A stretch of 64,000 bases of DNA from Branchipolynoe longqiensis (lineage: Eukaryota; Annelida; Polychaeta; Phyllodocida; Polynoidae), in assembly GCA_030323885.1 (NCBI GenBank), contig CM059188.1, forward strand, positions 112,126,763 to 112,190,762. The letters run 5' to 3'. The position numbers and the translations under genes were made by a program. Below, piece by piece: positions 53,806 through 63,444 of this stretch; the first letter of the stretch is position 1; every line of letters starts with the position of its first letter. The notes under the pieces were generated by a model, which was given only the letters and a program-made list of their open reading frames with translations, ran no database searches and was not told the DNA's origin.

Positions 53806-54205
53806 GGGGGGTGGGGGGGGGGGGGGGGTGGACACGTGTGTACGTGTAGTTGTGTTGGCTTTCCCAATGGCTGTGGATGACTTTAATTGGTTGGCCTGCT
53901 GCTTAATCATTGTGCTCGTTGTGACACGTCTCCGGGGGGGGGGGTGGCGGGAATGGGGGGGGGGGCGGGGGGGTGGGCGGGGGGGCGGGTTGACGGGGCG
54001 AAAGGTGGCCGGGGGCGGGAGGCGGTCGGCAGGGAGTGTTACTTTTATTTCGGCTACTCGGTAACCAACAATAAAACCTAAACATCCTGTCCGTAATGCA
54101 TGGTTTAGCATCACAAGCCTCCCCCTAACCCCACCCCAAGTTACAATCGAAAGCAGCTGGGTTCGAATCCCACTCCCATCATAGGCCCGGAGTCCGGCCT
54201 TGAAT
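53806..54205. other. G-run-rich spacer
   Basis: G-runs at 53811-53828 and 53934-53990 (GGGGGGCGGGGGGGTGGGCG) separated by ordinary sequence. No gene. Confidence 0.55.
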
Positions 54206-54560
54206 TGATGGCTTTTCTGCTCCCGCCCCACCCTACCTCCCGCCCTGCCTCTCCTCCCATCCCGCCTCACCTCCCGCCCGGCCTCGCCTCCCGCCTCGCC
54301 TCACCTCCTGCCCCGCCTCGCCTCCCATCCCGCCTCACCTCCCGCCCGGCCTCGCCTCCCGCCCCGCCCTACCTCCCGTCCCGCCTCACTGCCCGACCCA
54401 CCTCACATCCCTTCCGCCTCACCTCCCGCCTGGCATCACCTCCCTGCCCCACTTCACCTCACTCCCCCACACACACCCCTACCCCACCTCACCCTACCCC
54501 CCCCCCCCGCCCCACACACACACTCATACCGGCCTCACCTCCCGCCCCACTCGCCTCCCT
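54206..54560. repeat. CCTCACCTCCCGCC-type minisatellite
   Basis: C-rich array of CTCGCCTCCCGCC, CTCACCTCCCGCC and CCATCCCGC words with an approximate 15-20 bp period, trailing into CCCACACACAC text. Confidence 0.92.
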
Positions 54561-55056
54561 CCGCTACCTGGTATTTACAGGGATTCAGATCGGATAAAAC
54601 AGCCTCTTTTTGTTGCTGTGTTTTTGCTAGTCTTTAATCCGATCCGGTATTCTGTTTACGGCCGGGGTCCCCTCCATTGTTTTGTATGCAAGGAAACAAA
54701 AGCAAAACACATAAAAACGTCGTCCCAAGAATGGCCCTGTTACCTAATATTTATCTTCATGGTTTTAAGATAAAATTTCAAATGGCATTCGGTGTTTCTT
54801 TTTTGGAGCTGTTGACCTGCTTCTTCGCCGGGCAGTTATGTGAGCTCACAATCCTAACTGCTCAGGCCACTCCAGTCGTAGAATAATGTTGTTGGGAGTT
54901 TTACGTCACGCCAAAATCTAAGGTCATATCAGTGGGCCTGTATGCATGATGCGGTGTTAGCTTACACTCGGTGTGTTTGCGCTAACACCGCTCCTTGCGT
55001 ACTGAGTTTTCGCCCCTAACCTAGAAATTCCCGCCAAAACCAGTTTTGTCAGACTA
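54561..55056. other. Spacer with SINE tail scrap
   Basis: Unique-looking up to 54889. Then 54890-54932 is a SINE-A tail fragment (GTTGTTGGGAGTTTTACGTC, AAGGTCATATCAG), and 54934-54985 has GGCCTGTATGCATGATGCGG resembling the end of the TIR element at 27625. Confidence 0.5.
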
Positions 55057-55065
55057 GGAAGCGAC

Positions 55066-55473
55066 TAGATAAAAGATTCACCCGGTACTTGTAGTACACG
55101 GGTGAAGGACAACATCGTGTAAATACGGGCGAAAATAGGTTTAGTATGGAACATGAACTAGAAACTGTGGCTCCAGTATCAAATGGCTACCCATATAGGC
55201 ACAGAGTTGGTGAAATGGGCGAGAATGCAAAAAGACAAGATGGCGGCACTAGAACGGCGTCGATTTCACTTTTAAATCTTATTAAAATAGATATTTTATT
55301 ATATTTTTCAACTCAAAGGCAGCGGGTAAATATGAACACACCTACAAAGAATGAATGTTGCTTCTTAGATTGTGAAATTAGGCTCTCATTTCATTTCCCC
55401 GTATTTTCGACCATTTTTATATAGGGTTGGTATTCACCCGTGTACTGCGAGTACTGGGTGAATCCTTTATCTA
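55066..55473. mobile_element. Mutator-like MITE, 9-bp TSD (408 bp)
   Basis: TAGATAAAAGATTCACCCGG (55066) pairs with the inverted right end (GGGTGAATCCTTTATCTA to 55473). Each end is itself a hairpin (TTCACCCG..GTACT..AGTAC..CGGGTGAA). GGAAGCGAC flanks it at 55057-55065 and 55474-55482. A 9-bp TSD with long TIRs fits the Mutator superfamily. The 92-codon frame inside has no recognisable domain. Confidence 0.85.
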
Positions 55474-55533
55474 GGAAGCGACATGTATGAATTTTGAAAG
55501 CTGATTAGGTTATGTCCTCCTCTACCTGAACTA

Positions 55534-55862
55534 CCGGGCGAGGTGGCCGGATCGGTAGAGCGCCGGCCTCGCATGCGGAAGATTGGGAGTTCGGTTCCCG
55601 GTCAAGTCAACCCAATGATTTATAAAAATTGATACTTGTCGCTTCCTAGCCTGGCGCTTGGTATTAATAGGATAAGGCAAGGACTGGCTAGCTCAGTGTC
55701 AGAATAATGTGACTGAGTGGAATATCAGTCATGGAGCTGGTGGCCTTGTCTCACAGTGGGGCAGCACTATAAAGTAGCCATGAGTGTGCACTGTCACAAG
55801 TTGGTACCTTTCCTGATACGACCTTAGATGTTGCCAAGAGATAAAACTCCAACAACCAACCA
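55534..55862 (+). mobile_element. SINE-A, head type 1, plus strand
   Basis: Head GAGGTGGCCGGATCGGTAGA, GCGCCGGCCTCGCATGCGGA, B-box-like GGGAGTTCGGTTCCCGG, full body, tail AACTCCAACAACCAACC. Among the best-preserved type 1 copies. Confidence 0.94.
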
Positions 55863-55929
55863 ACCATGCTCTAAAAATGCATAGTCCCATGCTTTAGAGT
55901 TTCTACCCTAGTTTTCTGTATATATATAC

Positions 55930-56275
55930 ACATTGTTTGTTTGTTGGTAAAACAATTTATTCATCAGAACATACACTTGTTCACTGCCGAGGCACTGGTC
56001 TTCCGACCGTTTACATTGCATTGTAAATAGGTAGATCAGCGGGTATTTAGGTAGGGCATATTAGTAGAGTATAATGGTGGTTAGTGTGTTAGTGGGTTAG
56101 CCATAATATTATTAATAAGTTATGGGTTAAGCTGGTGGGTCGCAAAAACTGTGCTGCTATTATGGGTGTATGTGATGTGGGTGGGTGAGAGAGGTATGCA
56201 GGTATTGCAGGTATAGCAATACCTCAGGGAGGTTAACGCCCCTGCCCTGCAGAGTTGTAAACCACTGCCTTGTGG
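55930..56275 (-). mobile_element. Retroposon 3' end related to 46715-47301
   Basis: GTTTGTTTGTTGGTAAAACA, CATCAGAACATACACTTG and GCCGAGGCACTGGTCTTCCG correspond to the left end of the insertion at 46715. The remainder is unplaced. Probably the 3' end of a LINE- or SINE-type family. Confidence 0.7.
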
Positions 56276-56279
56276 TACA

Positions 56280-56640
56280 GGTTCTTGACAGAACCGAAGG
56301 CTAAGGGAGCAAACCCTAAACAGAAAACCATGTCACTGTGGCAGCATTAAGGGCGGTTGATGTATAGAACTCCCAACATCTCCCGACCAGCCACTGCAGG
56401 GACAAATAGTTTGCGCCTGTCTTGACATGTTCTTGCCGGTGTGAAACCTCTATTTGCTCCCCGAGAGAGTGCCGCTGGTAACTTGCAAAAGCCAGCAGCA
56501 CTTCAACACTTTTGCAGGCAGCTTCCATGGACGCAACTCTCACAGCAGAGAGCTAAATGGAGAGCAGCAGTCAAGTAATGAAAGCAGTCTTTGTCGCATC
56601 GCGACCGACAGCATGATGATGATGATGGATTGATAATTAT
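56280..56640 (+). mobile_element. Dispersed LINE-tail repeat, plus strand
   Basis: Inverted relative to 41060-41420, about 90% alike. The last 110 bp encode WTQLSQQRAKWRAAVK on + and a (GAT)n tail ends at about 56630, matching the LINE tail at 39768. It lacks the 10-bp AGATATTTCA segment of the 41-kb copy. Confidence 0.8.
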
Positions 56641-56689
56641 AATCTACCTTACTTTAGTTTGAAGGAGCTTATATCTGAATGTCTAAGTA

Positions 56690-56737
56690 GTAAATATGGA
56701 GTAAATATTTGTATGCCTAGCCAGGTGAGCTTGTACG

Positions 56738-56778
<41 letters not shown>

Positions 56779-57190
56779 TGCTTGGGTTATAGCCGAGTTC
56801 CATGTGGATGACATAGTGAGTGCTGGCAGGCTGAGTGCAGTGGAACTCAGGACCTCGCCCTTCTGCCTGAGTAGGGGTCAACACAATTCAGTAGGGGGTC
56901 AACACAATCAGGCTGTGAGGAGCAACCAGGTCAAGGTTGGTTGTGGCCAGGCAGCCGCTAGTCATGGGCAGACTACCAGTTGCCATGGGGGACTGGGAAT
57001 GCTGTTCTCCTATTGGGTAACTGGGGCGGCATGACACCCTACCAGGGAACCTGGGTACTAAAAAAAATAAAGATAGAAGGCTTGTCTTCCGTTACTCTCT
57101 TCACTCTTATTTTCTGTTTCTTCTTGTCTGTATCGTATTTCCCTACAGCCTACTTGCACGGCCACAGATCCGGGTACCAACTCTACACTA
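56690..57190 (+). mobile_element. LTR-like sequence, ends uncertain
   Basis: Parallels the LTR at 40270 in order: GTACGTATGTGTATATATAT run, CTGGCAGGCTGAGTG, AGTTGCCATGGGGGACTGG, CCTATTGGGTAACTGGGG, AATAAAG, a CT-rich leader and CCACAGATCCGGGTACC, ending near CTCTACA. No convincing TSD, so the boundaries are approximate. Confidence 0.6.
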
Positions 57191-57342
57191 TGTTCGAGTA
57201 TGGCAGCGTAGCACTGTAGCACAGGAGCATCAAACTACAATAAATACCCAATAATGAATAAAGCAGCTGGTCAATAATGAATACGAGACTATCTAAGTTC
57301 ATAATATAGGTTCAAACCTAGACAGGTTGGGTGGTGATACCA

Positions 57343-57419
57343 GGGAGCCTAGGTGGTGTAATGGTTAGCATACTGTCCCGGAATGCAAGAGATGTGGGTT
57401 TGATTCCCGCTCAAGGCAC
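57343..57419 (+). mobile_element. tRNA-derived sequence (SINE head or tRNA pseudogene)
   Basis: GGGAGCCTAGGTGGTGTAAT GGTTAGCAT supplies an A-box region, and GTGGGTTTGATTCCCGC a good B box. The putative acceptor ends (GGGAGCC and AAGGCAC) do not pair and the anticodon stem is unclear. A functional tRNA is therefore unlikely. Confidence 0.6.
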
Positions 57420-57526
57420 AATATTTCCCATTTTCATCCTCCCCTCCGCCCCACGACAATAGCTTTTTAAAGCGCGGGCGTGATAGGGGATCAATCCCGG
57501 GGGGTGGGGGGGAGGGTAGGGCACAT

Positions 57527-57656
57527 AGTCATAGCCATAGCCATAGCCATAGCCATAGCCATAGCCATAGCCATATAAATAGCCATATAAATAGCCATAG
57601 CCATAGCCATAGCCTAGCCATAGCCATAGCCATAGCCATAGCCATAGCCATATCTA
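57527..57656. repeat. (CCATAG)n hexanucleotide repeat
   Basis: About 20 copies of CCATAG with two CCATATAAATAG and one CCTAG interruption. The minus strand reads Ala-Met and Trp-Leu dipeptide repeats. Confidence 0.95.
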
Positions 57657-58009
57657 GACATTTCTTTTGGGGAATGGTCAAGAGAAATTCTTGTAACGGA
57701 CAAGTGCCGGCGAGGCATTTGGACGGCTGGGGGGGGGGGGGGTGCTCCCCAGGAAATTTATAATCCATAGGCTCTGAAATGCCACTTCCAGCTATTTCTG
57801 GGGAGTTTTTAACAGGGGAACTCTCCAACCCCTTTCCCTCCCCGCTAGCTATAGCCCTGTCCCCCATTTCGATTTCCACAAAGTCGATATTCGCCTCAGT
57901 CGCTCAGACCTCGAGCCGCATATCGCGTAATAACTGCTTTGAAGGGAGACAAATTGGAAGATGAGGGGAAGGTCGAGTCGAGAGATGCGTTTGTAATGTC
58001 CTGTTAGCA
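57657..58009. other. Unannotated spacer
   Basis: Contains a G-run at 57729-57742. No gene or element recognised. Confidence 0.4.
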
Positions 58010-58945
58010 GTTTGTCTGTGTGTATGTGTGTCTGTGTGTCTGTGTGTCTGGGTGTTTGGGTGTCTGGGTGTCTGGGTGTCTGGGTGTCTGTATTTATGTG
58101 TGTTTGTTGTCTGTGTGTCTGTCTGTCTGTGTGTCTGTGTGTCTCTGTGTATGTGTGTCCGTGTGTCTGTCTGGTTGTCTGGTTGTCTGGTGTGTCTGTG
58201 TTTCCATGTGTCTCTGTGTGTCTGCATGTCTGTGTGTATGTGTGTCCGTGTGTCCGTGTGGCTGTGTGTCCGTGTGTCTGTGTGTCTGTGTATGTGTGTC
58301 TGTGTGTATGTGTGGTTGTGTGTCTGTGTTTCTGTGTGTCTGTGTGTTTGTGTTTGCATGTGTCTCTGTCTCTGTGTGTCTGCATGTCTGTGTGTCCGTG
58401 TGTATGTGTGTCCGTGTGGTTGTGTGTCTGTGTGTCTGTGTGTATGTGTGCCTGTGTGTATGTGTGTATGTGTGTCTGTGTGTATGTATGTCCATGTGTC
58501 TGTGTGTCTGCATGTTTGTGTGTATGTGTGTCAGTGTGTATGTGTGTCCATGTGGTTGTATGTATGTGTGTATGTGTGTCCGTGTGGTTGTGTCTCTGTG
58601 TGTCTGTGTGTCTGTGTGTCTGTGTGTCTGTGTGTATGTGTTTCCATGTGTCTCTGTCTGTGTGTGTCTGCATGTATGTGTGTATGTGTGTCCGTGTGTC
58701 TGTGTGTCCGTGTGTATGTGTGTCTGTGTGTATGTGTGTCTGTGTGTCCGTGTGTATGTGTGTATATGTCTGTGTGTTTGTGTTTTCATGTGTCTCTGCC
58801 TCTGTGTGTCTGCATGTCTGTGTGTATGTGTGTCCGTGTGTCTGTGTGTCCATGTGGTTGTGTGTCTGTGTGTATGTGTGTCTGTATGTATGTGTGTCTG
58901 TGTGTCTGTGTGTATGTATGTCCATGTGTCTGTGTGTATGATGGT
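58010..58945. repeat. TGTGTGTCTG-type minisatellite
   Basis: About 930 bp of TGTGTCTG, TGTGTATG, TCCGTGTG and GTGGTTG words; almost no A or C outside fixed positions. Open in all + frames (V/C/S) and all - frames (H/T/Q), up to 378 codons; artefactual. Confidence 0.95.
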
Positions 58946-59334
58946 GCTGGTAGGGTGGGAGGGCGGGTCTCCACACCGTCATCAAAATGAATCAGAGAAT
59001 AATCGCACAGTTGACAAATATCGTATTAAAATCATGCGCATGTGCAGTGCACGGATACGTGAGAGAACTCCTTAAATGATGTATTCGCGCCCTATCGTCA
59101 TATTGCCGTGAGACAATGGCGCTGTAGACGCGAATATTACATGGTGTCCGTAAGTGGATGGCCCTGCAGGGCTAATGAGATTCCGTGGGGCGCATGCGCA
59201 CAGCACCCGGTCTGTAACACAAAAACAAATAGAGGGGGGTGGGAGGAGGGTAGGCGGACCACACTTTTGTGGCCTGGGAGTGGAAGCCAACATGGCGGCA
59301 GTTTGTGACATTGCGAGTAAGACCAGCCTTAAAC
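58946..59334. other. Unannotated spacer
   Basis: Moderate GC, apparently single copy. Includes GCCAACATGGCGGCAG at about 59287. No supported gene. Confidence 0.4.
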
Positions 59335-60081
59335 TTAAAGGGCCTGTCACACTACGACGTATGGCATCAGCGCGTGCCCAACGTACAACAATTTGCCAGT
59401 ACGTCAGCATTCGTCGAACTTTGCAGGGACGGGGGATAAAAATGGGCGTACACACAACATACAAACAACGTACACACAACATATGTAACGTATGCAGAAT
59501 GTATCTCTGACCTATTGATAATGTATGAGAACATTCAGGTGCCTCGCAAAACATTCGAAAACATTTGCAAAGCGTTCACAAAATGCTTGCATACACTCAT
59601 GGTATGCTGACCAATGTTACATACATTACTTCATCGCTAGAAGTATGGCATATACATTAAGTACGCTGGAGACACAGCAGGCATACGTTTGAAGTATGTT
59701 AGGAGTATGTTATGCATCCGTTGGCTGTACGCGGACTGCGCATTCCCAACCGGCTGAACGTATGGCTAACGTGTTCCAACCTATCCCGACCTACCCCTAA
59801 CATGTGCATAACATACGCCGATGTATTTCGAGTGTATGAAAAACGTATGAGCCATATGGTGACATACGTTGAAAACTTTGAACATGCACAAAATTTGTTT
59901 AGCGGCTCGACCTATGCCGACCTATGCTGACCTATGATGACCTATGATGCCGTATCCCAAGCATACTCGCCGTATGCCCAACATATATGCAACGTATGAC
60001 ACCGTATGCCGACGTGTTGGTAGAAAATCGCATACGTTGCCATACGGTAAGGCCATACGTCAAAGTGTGACAGCCCCTTAA
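59335..60081. mobile_element. PAL element 9 (CATACGT / CGTATGG words)
   Basis: TTAAAGGGCCTGTCACACT (59335) and AGTGTGACAGCCCCTTAA (to 60081). End similarity extends inward (ACGACGTATGGC versus TTGACGTATGGC). Arms: AACGTACACACAAC, GTATGTTAGGAG, CATACGTTG, CGACCTATG. The centre AACTTTGAACATGCACAAAATT is at 59874-59895. TTAA is present at both outer boundaries. Confidence 0.86.
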
Positions 60082-60231
60082 AGGTCGGCAAACAGGAACA
60101 AGAAAACTAGACATGAGGAGTAGTACCTGTCTGTATTGAATATTTCCTGGACAGTATTTTCTGTTGTTACACTCGTTGAATAAACAAGGGACTTATTTCA
60201 ATTGAGGACAATTGGATTTCCTCAGTAGGCC

Positions 60232-60281
60232 ATAATTAGGATAGGGCAAGGAACAATAGTTCCTTGCTCTATCCTAATTAT
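60232..60281. repeat. SINE-derived hairpin
   Basis: ATAATTAGGATAGGGCAAGG then AAC, loop AATA, then the inverted copy with one mismatch (60259-60281). The stem is the conserved SINE-A/C word AGGATAGGGCAAGGA, here facing itself. SINE-C-like TTTCAATTGAGGACAATTGG precedes it. Confidence 0.85.
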
Positions 60282-60283
60282 GC

Positions 60284-60612
60284 CCTTGGCCCTTGGCCCT
60301 TGGTCCTTGGCCCTTGGCCCTTGGCCCTCGGCCCTTGGTTCTTGGTTCTTGGCCCTTGGTTATTGGCCCTTGGTTCTTGGTCCTTGGCCCTTGGCCCTTG
60401 GTGCTTGGCCCTTGGCTCTTGGCTCTTGGCCCTTGGCCCTTGGCTCTTGGCTCCCGTCTCTTGGCTCACGGCTCTTGGCTCTCGACTCTCGGCTCTCAGC
60501 TATCGGCTCTCGGCTCTCGATTCTCAGCTCTCGGCTCTCGGCTCTCAGCTCTCGGCTCTCGGCTCTCGACTCTCGGCTCTCGACTCTCGGCTCTCGGCTA
60601 TCGGCTCTCGGC
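60284..60612. repeat. CCTTGGC then CTCTCGG minisatellite
   Basis: 7-bp CCCTTGG units grade into TTGGCTC and then GGCTCTCGACT units at about 60480. Three + frames stay open for 130-140 codons (Leu/Gly/Pro/Ser); artefact. Confidence 0.94.
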
Positions 60613-60774
60613 CATTCAGAGAGTACTTTTCCAAATATCCCTTTACCCCCCCCCCCCCAAAGTAGTACGCATCAACATTTTACTATTTTGCCTGTGTTAT
60701 TTAAGGTAGTATAGGCATTTTATTAAATGATCAAAGTTGTACTTGACTGACACCACTTCCCCCTGTGGCATGCA

Positions 60775-61296
60775 TTGTATGACTGTGACAATGGTGACAC
60801 CTTTGGCCGGCCTCTAAGTTGGATATGTAGAATCTTATCCCCCCCTAGGAAGCGTATTCTTCAGTGTTATGTGTGGTCTACTCTAATGTATGGGGCAGAG
60901 ACATGGACAATCTCTAAGAAAATGTACAAACGTTTAGCAGCATTTGAAATGTGGACTTATCGAAGGATGATGAAAATATCATGGACAAAGAAGATCACCA
61001 ACAAAGAAGTTCTCAGAAAAATTAAAAATAAGAAAAGCTTGTTTGTCACTATACAGACAAAGAAACTTATTTATTTTGGCCACATCATTCGTCAGAGTTC
61101 AATATACCGTACATTGTTGGAAGGGAAGGTGAATGGCAGCATATGGAGAGGGAGACCAAGAACATCATGGTTTACAAATATTTCACAGTGGACAGGCTTG
61201 AATTATTCACAGTCTATCAGAACAGCACACCATCAGGACAAGTGGAGAACCATTGCATCCAACCCTCGACTAGAGGACGGAACTATTGATGATTGA
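60775..61296 (+). CDS. LINE reverse-transcriptase C-terminal region (5'-truncated copy)
   Basis: 173-codon frame, intact to its stop. Recognised as the region after the polymerase core of non-LTR retrotransposon ORF2 proteins: RKRILQCYVWSTLMYGAETW (residues 25-44), KRLAAFEMWTYRRMMKISW (52-70), ITNKEVL (74-80), FGHIIR (101-106), LLEGKVNG (114-121), RGRPRTSW (125-132) and DKWRTIA (155-161). No YADD catalytic motif is present, so it is a 5'-truncated insertion and not active alone. The ATG is only the first in-frame one; LINE similarity probably begins near residue 20. A short TTGA repeat follows the stop (61290-61303) and looks like the LINE tail. The absence of frameshifts suggests a fairly recent insertion. 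Clade uncertain. Confidence 0.85.
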   Translation: MYDCDNGDTFGRPLSWICRILSPPRKRILQCYVWSTLMYGAETWTISKKMYKRLAAFEMWTYRRMMKISWTKKITNKEVLRKIKNKKSLFVTIQTKKLIYFGHIIRQSSIYRTLLEGKVNGSIWRGRPRTSWFTNISQWTGLNYSQSIRTAHHQDKWRTIASNPRLEDGTIDD

Positions 61297-61303
61297 TTGA
61301 TCC

Positions 61304-62077
61304 CCCCCTGGAAAAAAGAGTATAATAAATAGCAACAACCACCAAACCACCAAATTATAACCACCACCCTATAACACCTGACTGAACTAATAAAACATAT
61401 ACTAACCGCAAAACTATATATAGTTGACCAAGACAATTTAAATGAATCATGCAACCATTATCTGCATATCCACTACTAACGGTATCAGCAAATCATGCCC
61501 ATTGTATTAATGTCTCCTCACAGGTATGATCAGCAAATTAATGATATAGTCTAAACGTAAATGGCTATTCTCCAATCTACATGTACAAAACAAGATCCCT
61601 ATAATATTTGTAATGCCTGATTTCAACCTGGGCATGGATCGAGCGTACATTGTTTATACCATCTCATCATCTCAGTGCCTTGGTGCTGAAAAAAAAGAAG
61701 ATATTATTCAACTGGAAAAAAAGTTGAACAAAAAACAGTGTTTTGATTTTGAATAGGTGAATCATTCATTGGACTATGTAGGTTTATGTCAGGCAGGGTG
61801 ACCACAGCGTGTGCCCCCCGCCCTCTCTCACCCCCCCCCCCCCACCCCCTGCTTTTATTCTAAATTGAGCTGCTTTGTGTCAGTGCGCCTCGGGCAGATT
61901 TCCACATGTCATCACAGCAGTCATCTCAGGTTTCCGGTCTGTGGAGATTGCCTTTCAAAGGAATGCTTATTTTCACCCCTTTTGTTCTAGGTTATTATTT
62001 CTCTCAACTTTTTGCTAAGCTCAATTAATAGTTGGAACATGGATTTCAACAACTGATTTCTACACAACTATTTAAAG
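61304..62077. other. Unannotated spacer
   Basis: AT-rich with a C-run near 61831-61852. No gene or element ends recognised. Confidence 0.4.
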
Positions 62078-62950
62078 TGAAGCGTGTTTTATTTAATGAA
62101 GCCTCTAGAATATATTGATTTTTATCATTGGCTATTGGACATCAAACATATTGTAAAATTGTCCGATATAAGGACATGAGGATATATAAACTCTACTATA
62201 ATAAATTGCAACTTATCTATATAATGGTAAATGGTGATATATAAAATCCAAAGGCATATGAGGGATATGTGGAGTTGGTAAACTATTACTCATTAGGTAT
62301 AGAAATTGTATAGTAAAATAGTATAGAGGAGGAGTGTCACTTCTTAGATACAGTCTTTGGAGGAGTTGCCTCACATACCCCCTCCCCCCAGGTGTTATTT
62401 ATGGATCACTACACACCACAAGGCACTGTAGCCAGCATGACAAGGCCTTGGATACAAGAGATTGAACTCTGATTGGTGGATAGATAAATACCTGTTAGCG
62501 ATTGGGAGATCAACCCATGTGACCACCACCATCTTGGATTCTAGAAACCTATATAAGATAATAAACCAGGAGTCTCACTCTCCTACTTTTCACTCTTTCT
62601 CTACTTTCCTTCATTACCTGTATTGATTTCTCGTTAGCCTGTCCACACCACTCACAACACCAGCCGGTGACTTTACAATATGGTCATTCTAACATATTTC
62701 TTTGGAGAGTAGCACAAACCCGCTGCCACCAGATAGGCTACTCTTTCCTATAAGCAACAAGGGGTCTTTTATATGCACTTTCCCACAGACAGGACATCAC
62801 ATACCACAGCCCTTGATGAACCAGTTGTGGACCACTGCTTGGAATGGAAAATAGCCCAAACTGAAAATGGGTCCATTGAGCCGGATCAATACAATAACCA
62901 ACACCTTCACAGGTGGACACTCTACCGCCTGATCTACGTCCTACTCCACA
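62078..62950 (-). mobile_element. SINE-E, minus strand, split by a solo LTR
   Basis: GTGTTTTATTTAATGAAGCC to CATCAAACATAT (62151) resumes as GGTCATTCTAACATATTTC and runs to the head complement CTCTACCGCCTGATCTACGT (62920-62945). Same order as 13689-14022. Confidence 0.9.
62152..62677 (+). mobile_element. Solo LTR, plus strand, TSD ATAT (526 bp)
   Basis: TGTAAAATTGTCCG to GGTGACTTTACA, with ATAT at 62148-62151 and 62678-62681 in a SINE-E whose other copy shows the uninterrupted site. Promoter-like CTATATAAGATAATAAACC near 62550 is followed by a CT-rich leader. About 80% alike to the inverted copy at 14550-15064. No internal retrotransposon region flanks it. Confidence 0.9.
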
Positions 62951-63031
62951 CAACTATTTAAAGGATTATATTATGTCAGTATTTATGACAAATCAAGTTA
63001 TTCTATTGTATATCGATTTCCTGCCACCAAG

Positions 63032-63381
63032 AGACCCCGCCAGTTAAGCTAGTGACATCTGTTGGCAGAATCTGGAACTATTCTAGTCGGGTACATTCCC
63101 CAACTGCCTATGCTTTCACATGCTATATCTCCATGAAGAATGCTTGGAAAAATAATAAAATGCTCGGTTATATTCAGATATTCATATCATAGTCGGCATC
63201 AAGCTCTTATGCTTATAATATATATGTATAAAAAGACAACTATATATATTGTATTTCTCTTCTGGGTTTCACTTCCACTCTCTTCACATGTATTAAATCC
63301 CACCAGTGAAGCTAGTGACATCTGTCGGCAGAAGCTGGAACTACTCTAGTCGGGTAGTTTCCAGCTTAACTGGTGGGGTCT
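63032..63381. mobile_element. TIR element, AGACCCC.CCAGTTAAGCT ends (350 bp)
   Basis: AGACCCCGCCAGTTAAGCT at the left and AGCTTAACTGGTGGGGTCT at the right are inverted. AAGCTAGTGACATCTGT plus GGCAGAA occurs twice in direct order (about 63046 and 63311). Just inside the right end AGCTGGAACTAC / GTAGTTTCCAGCT forms a hairpin. No coding capacity. Confidence 0.78.
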
Positions 63382-63444
63382 ATTATACCAGCCATACAAC
63401 TAAGTAACCACTAGCGCCACCTGGTTGTTACTACTTAACCCTGT

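Noticed and set aside
54934..55056. Complete second copy of the 27625 TIR element
   Set aside because: Only one end-like segment is visible and no inverted partner was found; kept as spacer.
57343..57419. Functional tRNA gene
   Set aside because: A and B boxes are present, but the acceptor ends do not pair and a truncated relative at 47677 indicates a SINE head.
57849..58985. 378-codon His/Thr-rich frame
   Set aside because: Translation of the TGTGTCTG array; all six frames are long there.
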